A stretch of DNA of 61,966 nucleotides from Bacteriovoracia bacterium (lineage in GTDB: Bacteria; Bdellovibrionota; Bacteriovoracia; Bacteriovoracales; Bacteriovoracaceae). The position numbers and the translations under genes were made by a program. The notes beneath the pieces are model-generated. The model made no database searches, was not told where the DNA came from, and saw only the letters and a list, made by a program, of their open reading frames with translations. Location of the stretch: assembly GCA_030427595.1 (NCBI GenBank), contig JAUIBX010000003.1:1-61966 (forward strand), in the 5' to 3' direction. The number at the start of each line of letters is the position of its first letter. The stretch's first letter is position 1. This document shows positions 33,149 through 41,381 of this stretch, piece after piece.

Positions 33149-33808
33149 ATGGAACCAAGTCGAGCTCCCCTTCATGTTTCTAACCCGCTGCGTCCTTTTG
33201 AAAAGGTTGCTGTAAAAAAACAATGCCCAAAGTGCGGTTCTCTCTTTGTCACCAAAAAAGAGTGTGAAGCGTGTGGGTTTCAGTTTTGGGTGAATCTTTT
33301 AGGGGACCCCTTTGGGGCGCGTAGTTTCTTCTCATTAAGAGATGACTTCATTCATCAATATAAGTGGACCTATCGCATGGCCTTCTTTACGTGGGCTCAA
33401 TATTCTAAAGAAATTCAAAAATATAAGAGGATGCTCATAAAGAGATTTGAAATCCTTTGTGGTTACTTTTTTGATGAGCACGATAAGGATAAGGAAAGAC
33501 GGCGCCTTTTTCTCTTTGAGGCCAATGAAATTATTGGTGAATATGCCTTAGTCGGAGGAAAACTGAGTGATCTGTGGCTCATTTTGGAAAAGGGAGAGCA
33601 TCATCCTCTCTTTCAAAACTTGGCCCAGACTATAAGCCAGGTTCAAAATGAAAAGTCAGCTCACTCCATAAAAGAAAGCGTTGAGCTTTCATTGCAGAAG
33701 CGTTTTATGGGAACCTTTACTTATTTATTCTTATTGAAATTGGCCACGGGAAGTGTGGCCGTTATCCTGGCCGCCTATCTCTATATGAAGGCGTTCTTGT
33801 TGCCTTAG
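33149..33808 (+). CDS. Zinc-ribbon protein with C-terminal membrane helix
   Basis: The 219-residue protein has a CPKCG...CEACGF zinc ribbon near residues 25-45, then a helical middle rich in charged and aromatic residues (DDFIHQYKWTYRMAFFTWAQYSKEIQKYKRML), and a hydrophobic tail helix (about 192-216) that would anchor it to the membrane with the ribbon in the cytoplasm. No family recognised. It is isolated between two genes on the other strand. Confidence 0.6.
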   Translation: MEPSRAPLHVSNPLRPFEKVAVKKQCPKCGSLFVTKKECEACGFQFWVNLLGDPFGARSFFSLRDDFIHQYKWTYRMAFFTWAQYSKEIQKYKRMLIKRFEILCGYFFDEHDKDKERRRLFLFEANEIIGEYALVGGKLSDLWLILEKGEHHPLFQNLAQTISQVQNEKSAHSIKESVELSLQKRFMGTFTYLFLLKLATGSVAVILAAYLYMKAFLLP

Positions 33809-33818
33809 ATTCTCTCGT

Positions 33819-35060
33819 CTACTGAGCCTTTCTGTAGAAAATTTGTCCTTGAACTTTACCCTTTTTCTGACGAGCATTAGCGATTTGTCTCTGCCTTTTA
33901 GCGGCAAGGCTTCTTGTTTTCTTGGCCTTGAGGTATTTCGCAGCGAAGGTTTGGGCCTTACCTGCGTCAAGACGACCACCACTTGAGCATTTGCTCATGA
34001 GAGTGATTTCTTTTCTTGCTGATCTTTTGATAATAGCTTTAATTTCTTCTGTTTTTAGCTCTGGGTATTGGCTCATAAGAAGAGCTGCTGCGCCAGAAAC
34101 AAAGGCCGTCGCTTGACTTGTGCCCGTTAAGTAACCAGCTCTGCTTTTAGGAAGTGCAGACTTGATTCTGTATCCAGGAGCTGAAATATCGACACTTCTT
34201 TTACCCCAGTTAGATGAGCTGAGCATTTGAAGGTTGCGATCATGGGCCGTCACGGTAATGATATTTTTTAGACCATAACTTGCGGGATAATAGGCGTTAG
34301 ACTTGACATCAATATTTGATTCTTCATTACCTGCAGCTGCAACAATGAGAATACCCTTTCTTTCAGCTTCTTTGAGAATTTTAAGTTCTTCTAGTGCTGG
34401 CTCCGGTCCACCACCAGAGTAGTTGATGATATCGACATTCTGATTAACAGCATAGCGTAGGGCTTCAATAGTTGAGTTGAGGTTATCTTGTCCTGAAGCA
34501 CTTGGGTTGTAGTACTTTAGAGGTAGAATCTTAACATTTGGGTATACACTTTTAACGATACCAGAAACATGAGTACCGTGACCGTGGTTGTCCATCGGTT
34601 GAAGTTTATTTTTGCGGTTCTTAGAGAAGTCGATTCCGTAATTAGCAATTGAAGGCTTGCCTTGAGGAACAAAAATATTGTTCTTTAGGTAGGGATGGGT
34701 TGGGTCAATTCCTGTATCAATAACAGCAACAACAATCTCTTTTTTCTTCTCAAAAGTTTTCCAAGCAGGAATTAGGTTTATTGATGATTTCTTATTAGAA
34801 GGCTGAACACCCCAGCTTGCGAATTGTGATTCTAGAACAGATAAACTAAAGGGGAGCTCTACGTCAGTTTTCGATATGGGTTTTTGGAATTCTTTTTTGA
34901 GGACTTTATTAAGTAAGTTTTGAGGGATACCAGAGTTTCTCTTTTTGATAACTGCTGACTCTTGAGCCTGAACTCCTGACACTCCTAAAAGGAATGCAGA
35001 AAACGCAGTAGTCTTAAGAATTTTCTTTAGTGTGTTTGATTGTGACCGTGGGCTTGTCAT
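33819..35060 (-). CDS. Secreted subtilisin-like serine protease (S8)
   Basis: The 413-residue protease has a complete triad: D115 (AVIDTGID), H161 (NHGHGTHV) and S315 (GTSQATAF), with the oxyanion Asn at 245 (AAGNEE). It begins with a basic signal peptide cleaved near VQAQ (about 33), then a short propeptide-like part to about 95, and ends after the catalytic domain in a basic tail (about 375-413). I start at ATG 35060, with GGAGAAGG upstream; the frame stays open to 35201 but the extra part is not signal-like. A secreted protease would suit a predatory lifestyle, but that is inference. Confidence 0.9.
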   Translation of the reverse strand: MTSPRSQSNTLKKILKTTAFSAFLLGVSGVQAQESAVIKKRNSGIPQNLLNKVLKKEFQKPISKTDVELPFSLSVLESQFASWGVQPSNKKSSINLIPAWKTFEKKKEIVVAVIDTGIDPTHPYLKNNIFVPQGKPSIANYGIDFSKNRKNKLQPMDNHGHGTHVSGIVKSVYPNVKILPLKYYNPSASGQDNLNSTIEALRYAVNQNVDIINYSGGGPEPALEELKILKEAERKGILIVAAAGNEESNIDVKSNAYYPASYGLKNIITVTAHDRNLQMLSSSNWGKRSVDISAPGYRIKSALPKSRAGYLTGTSQATAFVSGAAALLMSQYPELKTEEIKAIIKRSARKEITLMSKCSSGGRLDAGKAQTFAAKYLKAKKTRSLAAKRQRQIANARQKKGKVQGQIFYRKAQ

Positions 35061-35260
35061 TGGTTCAACCTTCTCCGTTAAAAAAGTTGTCTCCCTCTTC
35101 CTAGAGGTGTCCTGTCTCCCTATATATAAGCAAGGGGTGTACCAAAAACTATTCAGTGATTTCGATGCCTTAGCTTGCCGATATTCAACTATATCGTCCA
35201 AGCTTTGGGGGGGTGTCTAAAGAGTAGACGATTCGGCCGTTTAGAAAGTTACCAAATCGG

Positions 35261-36073
35261 CTAGGGCCGAGACTTCAAATCTGCTTCAAAATAGAGAGCA
35301 TTGTGATCGGAGCCTTTAGTTTTAAGCACTTGGGCTTTCTTTATATCGATGCCTTTGTAAAAAACATGATCAAGTTTATAGCCTAAGAACCTTTTTATCA
35401 GATGGTCATCCTCCCATTGAACTTCCTTAAGTCCCAAGGCCTGGGTTGCTTGGGCCAGAAGGTGAGCGCGTCCAGGATTCCATGAGTTAAAATCTCCTGC
35501 CCAAATAAGAGCCCCTGTCCACTTCTTAGCTTTTTCAACGATTTCTCTTAATTGGGTGTCATAGGCCATAAGGCTAACAAAGTTGATCCCATGAGTATTA
35601 ATCACCAAGAGGTCTTCGTTACCTAAGTTAAGGATACTTACCAGAGAGGTTTTTGGAGTACCTAGGATTGGTTCAGTGAGGTCACTATGGAGAGTATTAT
35701 TCTCTTGCATGGGAAAGAGACTGCTTGTCATTACGCCATAGTGAGTTTCTCCACGGTGAAATGCTGTAGAAAAGTAACAATCAGATTCAATCAGGCAGTA
35801 ACTCTCGCCACTAGGAATCACTGACTCTTGTAGGATGAGCAGGTTAGGCTTTTGGTTTAAGATAAGCTTTTGATAGTCACTCTTTATAGAATCATTAGAA
35901 AACTTATATGTATTCCAAATAATTGCTTTGATCGTGGTCTCTTCTTGGGAAGAGGCTTCTTTGGCCAATCTAGAGGTGGCAAAGGGTTCCGTAGGGACTT
36001 CAAAGCCAAAGGCGCCCCATGAGGGGCGCAATAAGATGAATAATATAGAGAGAAGAAGAGCTCTTATAAGCAT
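35261..36073 (-). CDS. Secreted endonuclease/exonuclease/phosphatase-family protein
   Basis: This 270-residue EEP-fold protein has a signal peptide (MLIRALLLSILFILLRPSWG) and the family motifs in order: IIWNTYKFS, LILQESV with the metal Glu, VINTHG, WAGDFNSW with the Asp/Asn pair, LDHVFYKG, and the final GSDHNALYFEA His. Catalytic residues look complete, so it may be an exported nuclease or phosphodiesterase. It overlaps the upstream exported protein by ten bases, indicating one transcript. Confidence 0.82.
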   Translation of the reverse strand: MLIRALLLSILFILLRPSWGAFGFEVPTEPFATSRLAKEASSQEETTIKAIIWNTYKFSNDSIKSDYQKLILNQKPNLLILQESVIPSGESYCLIESDCYFSTAFHRGETHYGVMTSSLFPMQENNTLHSDLTEPILGTPKTSLVSILNLGNEDLLVINTHGINFVSLMAYDTQLREIVEKAKKWTGALIWAGDFNSWNPGRAHLLAQATQALGLKEVQWEDDHLIKRFLGYKLDHVFYKGIDIKKAQVLKTKGSDHNALYFEADLKSRP

Positions 36074-36564
36074 CTCACATCAATGAGAGCAAGCTTTCCA
36101 AGCTTGGCCGTATCACTACCTTGATTACGTAATCCACGCCAGAAACGACGGATTACATTTTCATCATCTTCAATACTCGTTCTGGCATTGGTGCTGTCAT
36201 CTGAAAAGGTGATGCTGTCTTGATTGCCTAAGGCAACGGCAGTTAGGCTAACTTTACCTCTGAGATCTTTATAGAGTTCTTTGTAGTCTTGAACACATTC
36301 CTCTACACTTGGGCTTTCTGCCACGAGGCATGCCGTTCTTTTTCCTGTAATTTCAGTAGAGAGAACAGTGACTTCCCTAATAAAGTCACCCTTACCCAGT
36401 GATTTGTTGTTGTATTCAATAATATAATCTCTGAGGTCTAGATAACCGTCGCGATAGACTGCAATACAGTCCTCATTAGAAATTTGAGCCTGAACACTGG
36501 TGGTAAGTGGACCAACAAGTATGAGGGCGCCAAGGGCAAGTGATAGTAGCTTTTTTGAAGTCAT
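36064..36564 (-). CDS. Exported protein of unknown function, Cys-containing
   Basis: The 166-residue protein has a signal peptide (MTSKKLLSLALGALILVGPLTTSVQA) and four cysteines that could form two disulfides (EDCIAVYRD, RTACLVAE, EECVQDYKE, DVRCL). It is mainly helical, with repeated Y-x2-L-R-D/K segments (DGYLDLRDYI, KELYKDLRGK). Its end overlaps the exported EEP nuclease start by ten bases; the two could be a pair. No family recognised. Confidence 0.6.
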   Translation of the reverse strand: MTSKKLLSLALGALILVGPLTTSVQAQISNEDCIAVYRDGYLDLRDYIIEYNNKSLGKGDFIREVTVLSTEITGKRTACLVAESPSVEECVQDYKELYKDLRGKVSLTAVALGNQDSITFSDDSTNARTSIEDDENVIRRFWRGLRNQGSDTAKLGKLALIDVRCL

Positions 36565-36674
36565 TTCGTACTCCTGTGGGTTGTTTTGGGTAATCGCCAG
36601 TATTATAGGAAAAACTCGCCACCGTAGGAGTACGATTGAAAAGTCTTCAAAGGCCGTAAAAAAACTTGTCGCTT

Positions 36675-37589
36675 TTAGGACTCTAAGTACTTAGAGATTA
36701 TGGGGAAATGGTCCTGAGGTGCATGGGGAGAAGTGAGGATATTAATATGATCATAGTCTTGAAGATGCCCCTTTTCCTTACTGAGGAGCATGACATCCTT
36801 GAGAGGGTGGCGTGACTCAAGAGCAAAGCGCTTAACGTCTTTGAGGTGTCCAAGGCATTGATCACTTGCCCCTGTCATATAAAGAGTAGGGGGGAACTGG
36901 TGTTGGTCAGCCAAGAAGTTGTAATCGAGACCATTTTCACTATCAATCCAATTTTTTGAATAGACCCATTTTTGACTATCCCTTAGGGTTCCTTTGGATT
37001 CTCCACCTGGTCCATAGTAATTCGCGGGAAGGTGACCTTTGACAAGGACGATGAGTCGGCCAACGATATTCCACATGAGGTCAATATAGAAAAGGCGATG
37101 AAGGTTGAAGACTCCCACTCTTCTTTTGGTTGAGATATGAACGTTTTTTGCACAGAGAGGAATCCATTGAGGTGACTTTAAAAGAAAGCTGTTCACAAGA
37201 ACTCCACCCCAACTATGGGTAACAAAGGAGAAGCGAGAGCTTCCCGAATCCTTTTGCAAAAACTTAAGGAGGGCAGGAAAGTCCTGATCAAGCATATCAA
37301 ATTGATTGAAGTCATTTGCTTGATCGAGGGAAGGACTCGAGTTTCCTCTTGCCCTTAAATCAGCGACATAACAAGGAAAGCCTCTTTGGCATAGGAAAGG
37401 CGCTAAACCTTTTCCCGAGTCACTATAAAACATTTTCCCATCTTCAATGGCCCCGTGGATAAAGAGAAGGGGTCTTTTGGCGATTTTCCCTTCTTCGTTG
37501 GAGAGGTCTGGTTTAAAGACCCGAACATGAAGCTGGTAATCATCTCCTTTAGAGTCTTTTAATGGGATGAATTCAGAATCAACTTGCAT
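36675..37589 (-). CDS. Alpha/beta hydrolase
   Basis: The 304-residue cytoplasmic hydrolase shows the oxyanion region FIHGAIEDGKMF, the CYVADLRARGNSS strand-loop, nucleophile elbow THSWGG, a later Asp region (MTGASDQCLG) and a C-terminal His in YDHINIL. This resembles lipase/esterase and polyhydroxyalkanoate-like members; the substrate is unknown. A long palindrome (37611-37642) lies 22 bases ahead of the start codon on the divergent side. Confidence 0.8.
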   Translation of the reverse strand: MQVDSEFIPLKDSKGDDYQLHVRVFKPDLSNEEGKIAKRPLLFIHGAIEDGKMFYSDSGKGLAPFLCQRGFPCYVADLRARGNSSPSLDQANDFNQFDMLDQDFPALLKFLQKDSGSSRFSFVTHSWGGVLVNSFLLKSPQWIPLCAKNVHISTKRRVGVFNLHRLFYIDLMWNIVGRLIVLVKGHLPANYYGPGGESKGTLRDSQKWVYSKNWIDSENGLDYNFLADQHQFPPTLYMTGASDQCLGHLKDVKRFALESRHPLKDVMLLSKEKGHLQDYDHINILTSPHAPQDHFPIISKYLES

Positions 37590-37610
37590 AGGCCTAGGTT
37601 AGTCAAAGAG

Positions 37611-37662
37611 CTTGAAGGGGTCACCGTGGTGACACCTTCAAGACAATTTGACCCTTAGGGTC
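37611..37662. promoter_or_regulatory. Tandem palindromes, possible activator-binding sites
   Basis: CTTGAAGGGGTCACC (37611-37625) pairs with GGTGACACCTTCAAG (37628-37642) with one mismatch around a 2-base loop. Immediately after, GACCC-TTA-GGGTC occupies 37650-37662. They lie between divergent genes and about 90-130 bases upstream of the sigma-54 site start point, a usual distance for enhancer-binding proteins. Confidence 0.45.
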
Positions 37663-37728
37663 TTGATCGAGGTCAATTTCAGTAGCGCTTCGAAACCACC
37701 TAAGTATCAGTTTTTTCGAAAAACCAAT

Positions 37729-37743
37729 TGGCATAAGCCTTGC
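37729..37743 (+). promoter_or_regulatory. Sigma-54 (RpoN) promoter candidate
   Basis: TGGCATAAGCCTTGC matches the -24/-12 pattern TGGCAC-N5-TTGC with exact spacing of the invariant GG (37730-37731) and GC (37742-37743). It points to the gene at 37864, leaving a leader of about 110 bases. Confidence 0.6.
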
Positions 37744-37863
37744 CCCTAGTATGAGCAGGTGACGTCAGGAAGATATCACCGGCCATTAGGATGATGGTTT
37801 TAAGCTTCAAGGACTTAAGAAGATTTTGATTCACGGAAGACCAATGCAGAATGCGGAGGATTT

Positions 37864-38100
37864 ATGACAAACAGGACGACAATCACTACCAAAAAGGCCA
37901 TCAAGGGAATTCTTATTTTTACTATGGCCTCACTCTTTCCTGTAGCTGTACTGCTAGCTGATGCGCGTCCCCTAGATGCCCAGGAAGTTAAGAGAATTGA
38001 AATCGAACGCTCGGTTCGTCAATGGAAAGGCTTACGGTCAAACCTAAATGATGTTTTAAAAAAGGCAGATCGCCTCTCTCACTATAAAGTCGCTAGATAA
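37864..38100 (+). CDS. Small exported or single-span membrane protein
   Basis: The 78-residue product has a basic N terminus (MTNRTTITTKKAIKG), a hydrophobic helix (about 16-32) that may be a signal peptide ending near LLADA, then a 45-residue helical, positively charged mature part (QEVKRIEIERSVRQWKGLRSNLNDVLKKADRL). CGGAGG lies just before the ATG. A sigma-54 promoter candidate precedes it and a strong bidirectional terminator follows, so it is a single-gene transcript. No family recognised. Confidence 0.6.
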   Translation: MTNRTTITTKKAIKGILIFTMASLFPVAVLLADARPLDAQEVKRIEIERSVRQWKGLRSNLNDVLKKADRLSHYKVAR

Positions 38101-38116
38101 TAATTTAGTGCAAAAA

Positions 38117-38141
38117 AAGGGCCGGTGTTCAACCGGCCCTT
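38117..38141. terminator. Bidirectional terminator
   Basis: A perfect 10-bp stem AAGGGCCGGT / ACCGGCCCTT with loop GTTCA. A-run on the left gives a U-run on the minus strand for the dksA-like gene; on the plus strand TTCT follows. Confidence 0.85.
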
Positions 38142-38163
38142 CTAAAATCATTTTTAATTTATT

Positions 38164-38535
38164 TTAGCCATGCTTAAGAAAACGATTTTGTTCTCTTTCA
38201 GCTTCCTCTGCGTGAGTGATGCATAGGTTGGTAAAAGGTTGGTTCTTGAGACGCTTGAAGCCTATCTCGTCACCACACTCTTCACACTCAGAGTAGGTAC
38301 CATTTTCAATGCGATTGAGGGCCTCATCGATTGAACGGAGTTTAAGAAGTTCTCTTTGGCGCATGTTAAAAGTGATTTGCTGGTTAATAACATTCGTTGC
38401 CAAGTCTGCCTCATCAGGAAGATCCTCCGATTGAACGTGGAGATCTTCTTTTTGTGTGAGGTATCCCCCATTAAGAATTGATTCTTTCATTTTGATGAGT
38501 TGATTTTTTAGTTCATCAAGCTGTGCCTTTTTCAT
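38164..38535 (-). CDS. DksA/TraR-family zinc-finger regulator
   Basis: This 123-residue coiled-coil plus zinc-finger protein belongs to the DksA/TraR family that binds the RNA polymerase secondary channel with ppGpp. The tip acidic pair is present (D41-x-x-D44 in LPDEADLA). The finger reads C84-E-E-C87 ... C105-I-T-H108, so the fourth ligand is His instead of the Cys of E. coli DksA. It is shorter than E. coli DksA (151) because the N terminus is reduced. Function as a general stringent regulator is inferred. Confidence 0.85.
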   Translation of the reverse strand: MKKAQLDELKNQLIKMKESILNGGYLTQKEDLHVQSEDLPDEADLATNVINQQITFNMRQRELLKLRSIDEALNRIENGTYSECEECGDEIGFKRLKNQPFTNLCITHAEEAEREQNRFLKHG

Positions 38536-38807
38536 GACATCCTCCTTGGAGCTGACCGTCCTAGCCTATGACGTAGCCAACTCTAGTAGTGCTTTGTCCT
38601 ACGCCAATCATTATTTTACGAGCTTTATGAGACGGCGCACAAGTATAAAAATTTGCCCCTAAAAACGGGCTTTTGCAGCAAGCTCGTGCTTTGAAGCTAG
38701 CCAGTTCTATTCGGCAGATAACTGGGGAAACTTAAGCCGCTAATATTATATAAAGTGTTGAAATCTTATCGATTGACAAGGACTTGGGCCCTTTTTAGGC
38801 TTATGGA

Positions 38808-39323
38808 ATGAATCAAAGCACCTCTGAAGGTCCTAGCGGCCACACTCATACACCCTCAGCTTTCTCTGGTATTCGCAATGCTAAAACTCTCAAAGAGGTC
38901 ATGGCCTTTCTTGAGGAGGAAAATATTGCCGCCATCGTGGAGGCCATTAGGCAAGAGAAGTGGGCTCCACAGTTGATTCCTCTTTATCTCGCCCATCCGA
39001 ACCATGTTGTTCGTTATGAGATTGCTGTTTCTCCTCTTACTGAAGATTGCGATCTTCAAAAGCTTTCTGAGGATCATGAGCTGATTGTGAGACAAGGGGC
39101 CCTTAAAAACCTAAGAGCGAAACTTCTTGAGAGAAAGCTTAAGAATCAAACCGTTAGTGAAAACTCGATCAAGGTCAAAGAGCAATCAGAGAAAGCAGAA
39201 AATGAAAATGATAAGGAAAAAGGTAAAGAGGTAAAGGCTCAATCAAACAAAGATCCAAAACCTTCCAAGAATTCTAAAAAAGAAAAGAGAAAGAATAAGA
39301 AAAAGGAGAAAAAAGATGAGTGA
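38808..39323 (+). CDS. Unknown protein with Lys/Glu-rich tail
   Basis: The 171-residue protein has a folded helical first half (about 20-110, with a HEAT-like LIPLYLAHPNHVVRYEIAVSPL...HELIVRQGALKNLRAKL) and a highly charged, disordered second half that is largely Lys, Glu, Ser and Asn. A perfect TTGACA occurs at 38773-38778 but no convincing -10 follows. Its end overlaps the flavin reductase start by eight bases, so the two are coupled. Confidence 0.55.
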   Translation: MNQSTSEGPSGHTHTPSAFSGIRNAKTLKEVMAFLEEENIAAIVEAIRQEKWAPQLIPLYLAHPNHVVRYEIAVSPLTEDCDLQKLSEDHELIVRQGALKNLRAKLLERKLKNQTVSENSIKVKEQSEKAENENDKEKGKEVKAQSNKDPKPSKNSKKEKRKNKKKEKKDE

Positions 39324-39789
39324 AAATAAAGCAACTGCTGTTGGCCATATTCCTTCCGGGCTTTTTGTTATTGCTGTAAAAGATGGTGAGGCAATGGATG
39401 GTTACCTGGCTTCGTGGGTGCAACAAGTATCCTTTGATCCTCTCGTTGTCGCCTTTACGATAAAGAGTGATCGACCAGGATATGAGGCCATCACCAGTGG
39501 TAAACCTTTTGCGATTAATATTGTGGGAGACCACGAAACTCAATATATGCGCCACTTCTGGTCGGGCTATGATCCCGCGAATAGTCCGTTTAAAGAAATT
39601 GACCATGAAGTTGGCAGTGCTGGTGGTTTAATTATTAAGGGAGCCAAGTCTGCAATAGAGTGTCGCTTCCTTTCAAAAACACAGCCTGGAGATCATGAAG
39701 TAGTCTTTGCTGAGGTTTTAGACTCAAAGGTTCTTTCTGAGGAGGCAAAACCCAAGGTTCACATTAGAAAGACTGGTCTCGACTACTAA
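39316..39789 (+). CDS. Flavin reductase-like FMN-binding protein
   Basis: This 157-residue protein is built like the flavin reductase domain family: the N-terminal IPSGLFVIAVKDGEAMDGYLASWVQQVSFDPLVVAFTI carries the split-barrel FMN-binding pattern (usually '..G...T.SW..qvS..PP.v.v.i'), followed by FAINIVGDHE. An NAD(P)H:flavin oxidoreductase or a diflavin-type accessory role is possible. Its start lies inside the end of the preceding gene. The physiological partner is not evident. Confidence 0.75.
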   Translation: MSENKATAVGHIPSGLFVIAVKDGEAMDGYLASWVQQVSFDPLVVAFTIKSDRPGYEAITSGKPFAINIVGDHETQYMRHFWSGYDPANSPFKEIDHEVGSAGGLIIKGAKSAIECRFLSKTQPGDHEVVFAEVLDSKVLSEEAKPKVHIRKTGLDY

Positions 39790-39791
39790 GA

Positions 39792-40325
39792 TTATTCTTT
39801 AACAAGTTCTTCGAGGAGGGCCATGACTTTGTCACCCTCCTCTTTATTTATATAGCCAAACTTTGCGTAAACGACCTCTCCTTTTTTATTTAAAATAAGA
39901 ACATCGTTTTCATCATCAGCGACTTTCCAGGTTTTTACAGCTTTCTTAGTTAAGTCTTTGAGGTAAAGAGTTGCTGGATATTTCTCTTGCTTCTTTTTTA
40001 AGGCAGAAGCGATAGCAAAGTTAGGCAGCCAGGTGGCATCCATATTAATCATTCCTAGGTACTGCACCTTCTCTGCTGGAAAGACTCTTTTATCAAGACG
40101 TTCAGAAATCTCTTCATTCTTATCCTTAACATCGGGATCGACATAGAAAATAACAAGAATCTTATTTTCCTTAAGACTTTCCTCCAAGGACCAAGCACTT
40201 CCATCTAAACGTCCTCCATCATCGCCAGAGAGGACAAGATTGGGGAGCTTCGTACCGATAAGAGGATTGGCGTAAAGGGAAGACGTTATGATGAGAAGGA
40301 GTAAAGTAGGCCAGAGTCTTTTCAT
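39792..40325 (-). CDS. YtfJ-family periplasmic thioredoxin-fold protein
   Basis: The 177-residue protein has a signal peptide (MKRLWPTLLLLIITSSLYA) and a thioredoxin-like mature domain without a CxxC. The C-terminal WKVADDENDVLILNKKGEVVYAKFGYINKEEGDKVMALLEELV aligns well with the end of E. coli YtfJ. Function in that family is unknown. It overlaps mltG by one base, so it is in the ruvX-mltG transcript. Confidence 0.75.
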   Translation of the reverse strand: MKRLWPTLLLLIITSSLYANPLIGTKLPNLVLSGDDGGRLDGSAWSLEESLKENKILVIFYVDPDVKDKNEEISERLDKRVFPAEKVQYLGMINMDATWLPNFAIASALKKKQEKYPATLYLKDLTKKAVKTWKVADDENDVLILNKKGEVVYAKFGYINKEEGDKVMALLEELVKE

Positions 40326-41368
40326 TATTTTTTATCCTTGAGGTCACGCCAACTTTTTCCTTGGCGTGCCCTGCGATTGAGCTGGAAGTTTTCGACTGCT
40401 TTTTTGTGGTCTTTGTAATTTTTAGAAAAGACGTGGGTACCGTCATTTTTAGAGACGAAATAGAGGTAAGAGTGCTTTTCTGGATTAAGGACCGCGCGAA
40501 TTGAGGAAAGACCAGGGTTAGAAATTGGCCCCTTAGGCAAGCCGCCGATCTTATAGGTGTTGTATGGCGTTTTTTCGAGTAGATCTTTCTTTCTTAGGTT
40601 GCCATTAAAGCGCTCATAAATGCCATAAATGGTGGTTGGGTCACTTTGAAGTCTCATGCGCTTTTTAAGTCTGTTGATAAAGACACCAGCAATGACAGGC
40701 CTTTCAAAGGAAGCTCCGGTTTCCTTTTCAACAACACTCGCCAAGATGATTACCTCATGTTTTTTGAGACCCAACGGAGCTTGAGAAAAATCGAGGTCCT
40801 CTGTTTTCTTATCAAAAACCTGAACCATATTTCTAATGACATTCTCAGAGTCGGACTTAGGTGTGAACTTGTATGTATCGGGGTAAAGGTAGCCTTCAAG
40901 TCTCTCGGCAGGAACTCCAAGTTCTTGAGCAAGCTTTGGTGACTTTGCGAGCTCGATAAAGCGCTCTTTACTATTAATAATATTTTCGCTTTCGAGAATT
41001 TCAGCGATTTCAAAGAGGTTCTTTCCTTCGGGAATTGTGACATCATCTGTAATACTTTGGCCTTTAATAAGAGTGTCAAAGACATCTAACATATTGGAGT
41101 CTTTCTTTATCTCAAAGCGACCGGCCTTAAACTTTGTCATCAGACCATTGATTTGGGCGTATCTATGAAAGAGCTTAGGGTTACTAATGAGTCCCTGTTG
41201 GTGAAGCCGGCCGTTAATACGAGAGAAGCCCTCTCCAGGCTTTACCTCAAAGACGACGTCTTTTCCGCTATAGCTCCAAATCGCCATCATGTAATAAACC
41301 ATGAGGGCCGCCATCGCGAAGGCAAATGCTGGAGCGGCGAAAACAAATACCCACCAATACTTTTTCAT
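40325..41368 (-). CDS. mltG: MltG endolytic murein transglycosylase
   Basis: MltG cuts nascent glycan strands and is thought to end their elongation. The 347-residue protein has one N-terminal membrane helix (about 8-30), a LysM-like segment (about 37-105), and the YceG catalytic domain with Glu214 in ASVVEKETG, plus TYKFTPKS, RLQSDPTTIYG, YNTYKIGGLPKGPISNPG and the NPEKHSYLYFV signature. It lies 13 bases after ruvX on the minus strand; the mltG-ruvX neighbourhood is common. Confidence 0.94.
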   Translation of the reverse strand: MKKYWWVFVFAAPAFAFAMAALMVYYMMAIWSYSGKDVVFEVKPGEGFSRINGRLHQQGLISNPKLFHRYAQINGLMTKFKAGRFEIKKDSNMLDVFDTLIKGQSITDDVTIPEGKNLFEIAEILESENIINSKERFIELAKSPKLAQELGVPAERLEGYLYPDTYKFTPKSDSENVIRNMVQVFDKKTEDLDFSQAPLGLKKHEVIILASVVEKETGASFERPVIAGVFINRLKKRMRLQSDPTTIYGIYERFNGNLRKKDLLEKTPYNTYKIGGLPKGPISNPGLSSIRAVLNPEKHSYLYFVSKNDGTHVFSKNYKDHKKAVENFQLNRRARQGKSWRDLKDKK

Positions 41369-41381
41369 AGGCTTTCCTTAC

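Noticed and set aside
38773-38808. Leaderless transcript at 38808 from TTGACA
   Set aside because: The best -10 at the right distance (TAGGCT) is poor, so the claim would rest on a lone -35 box.
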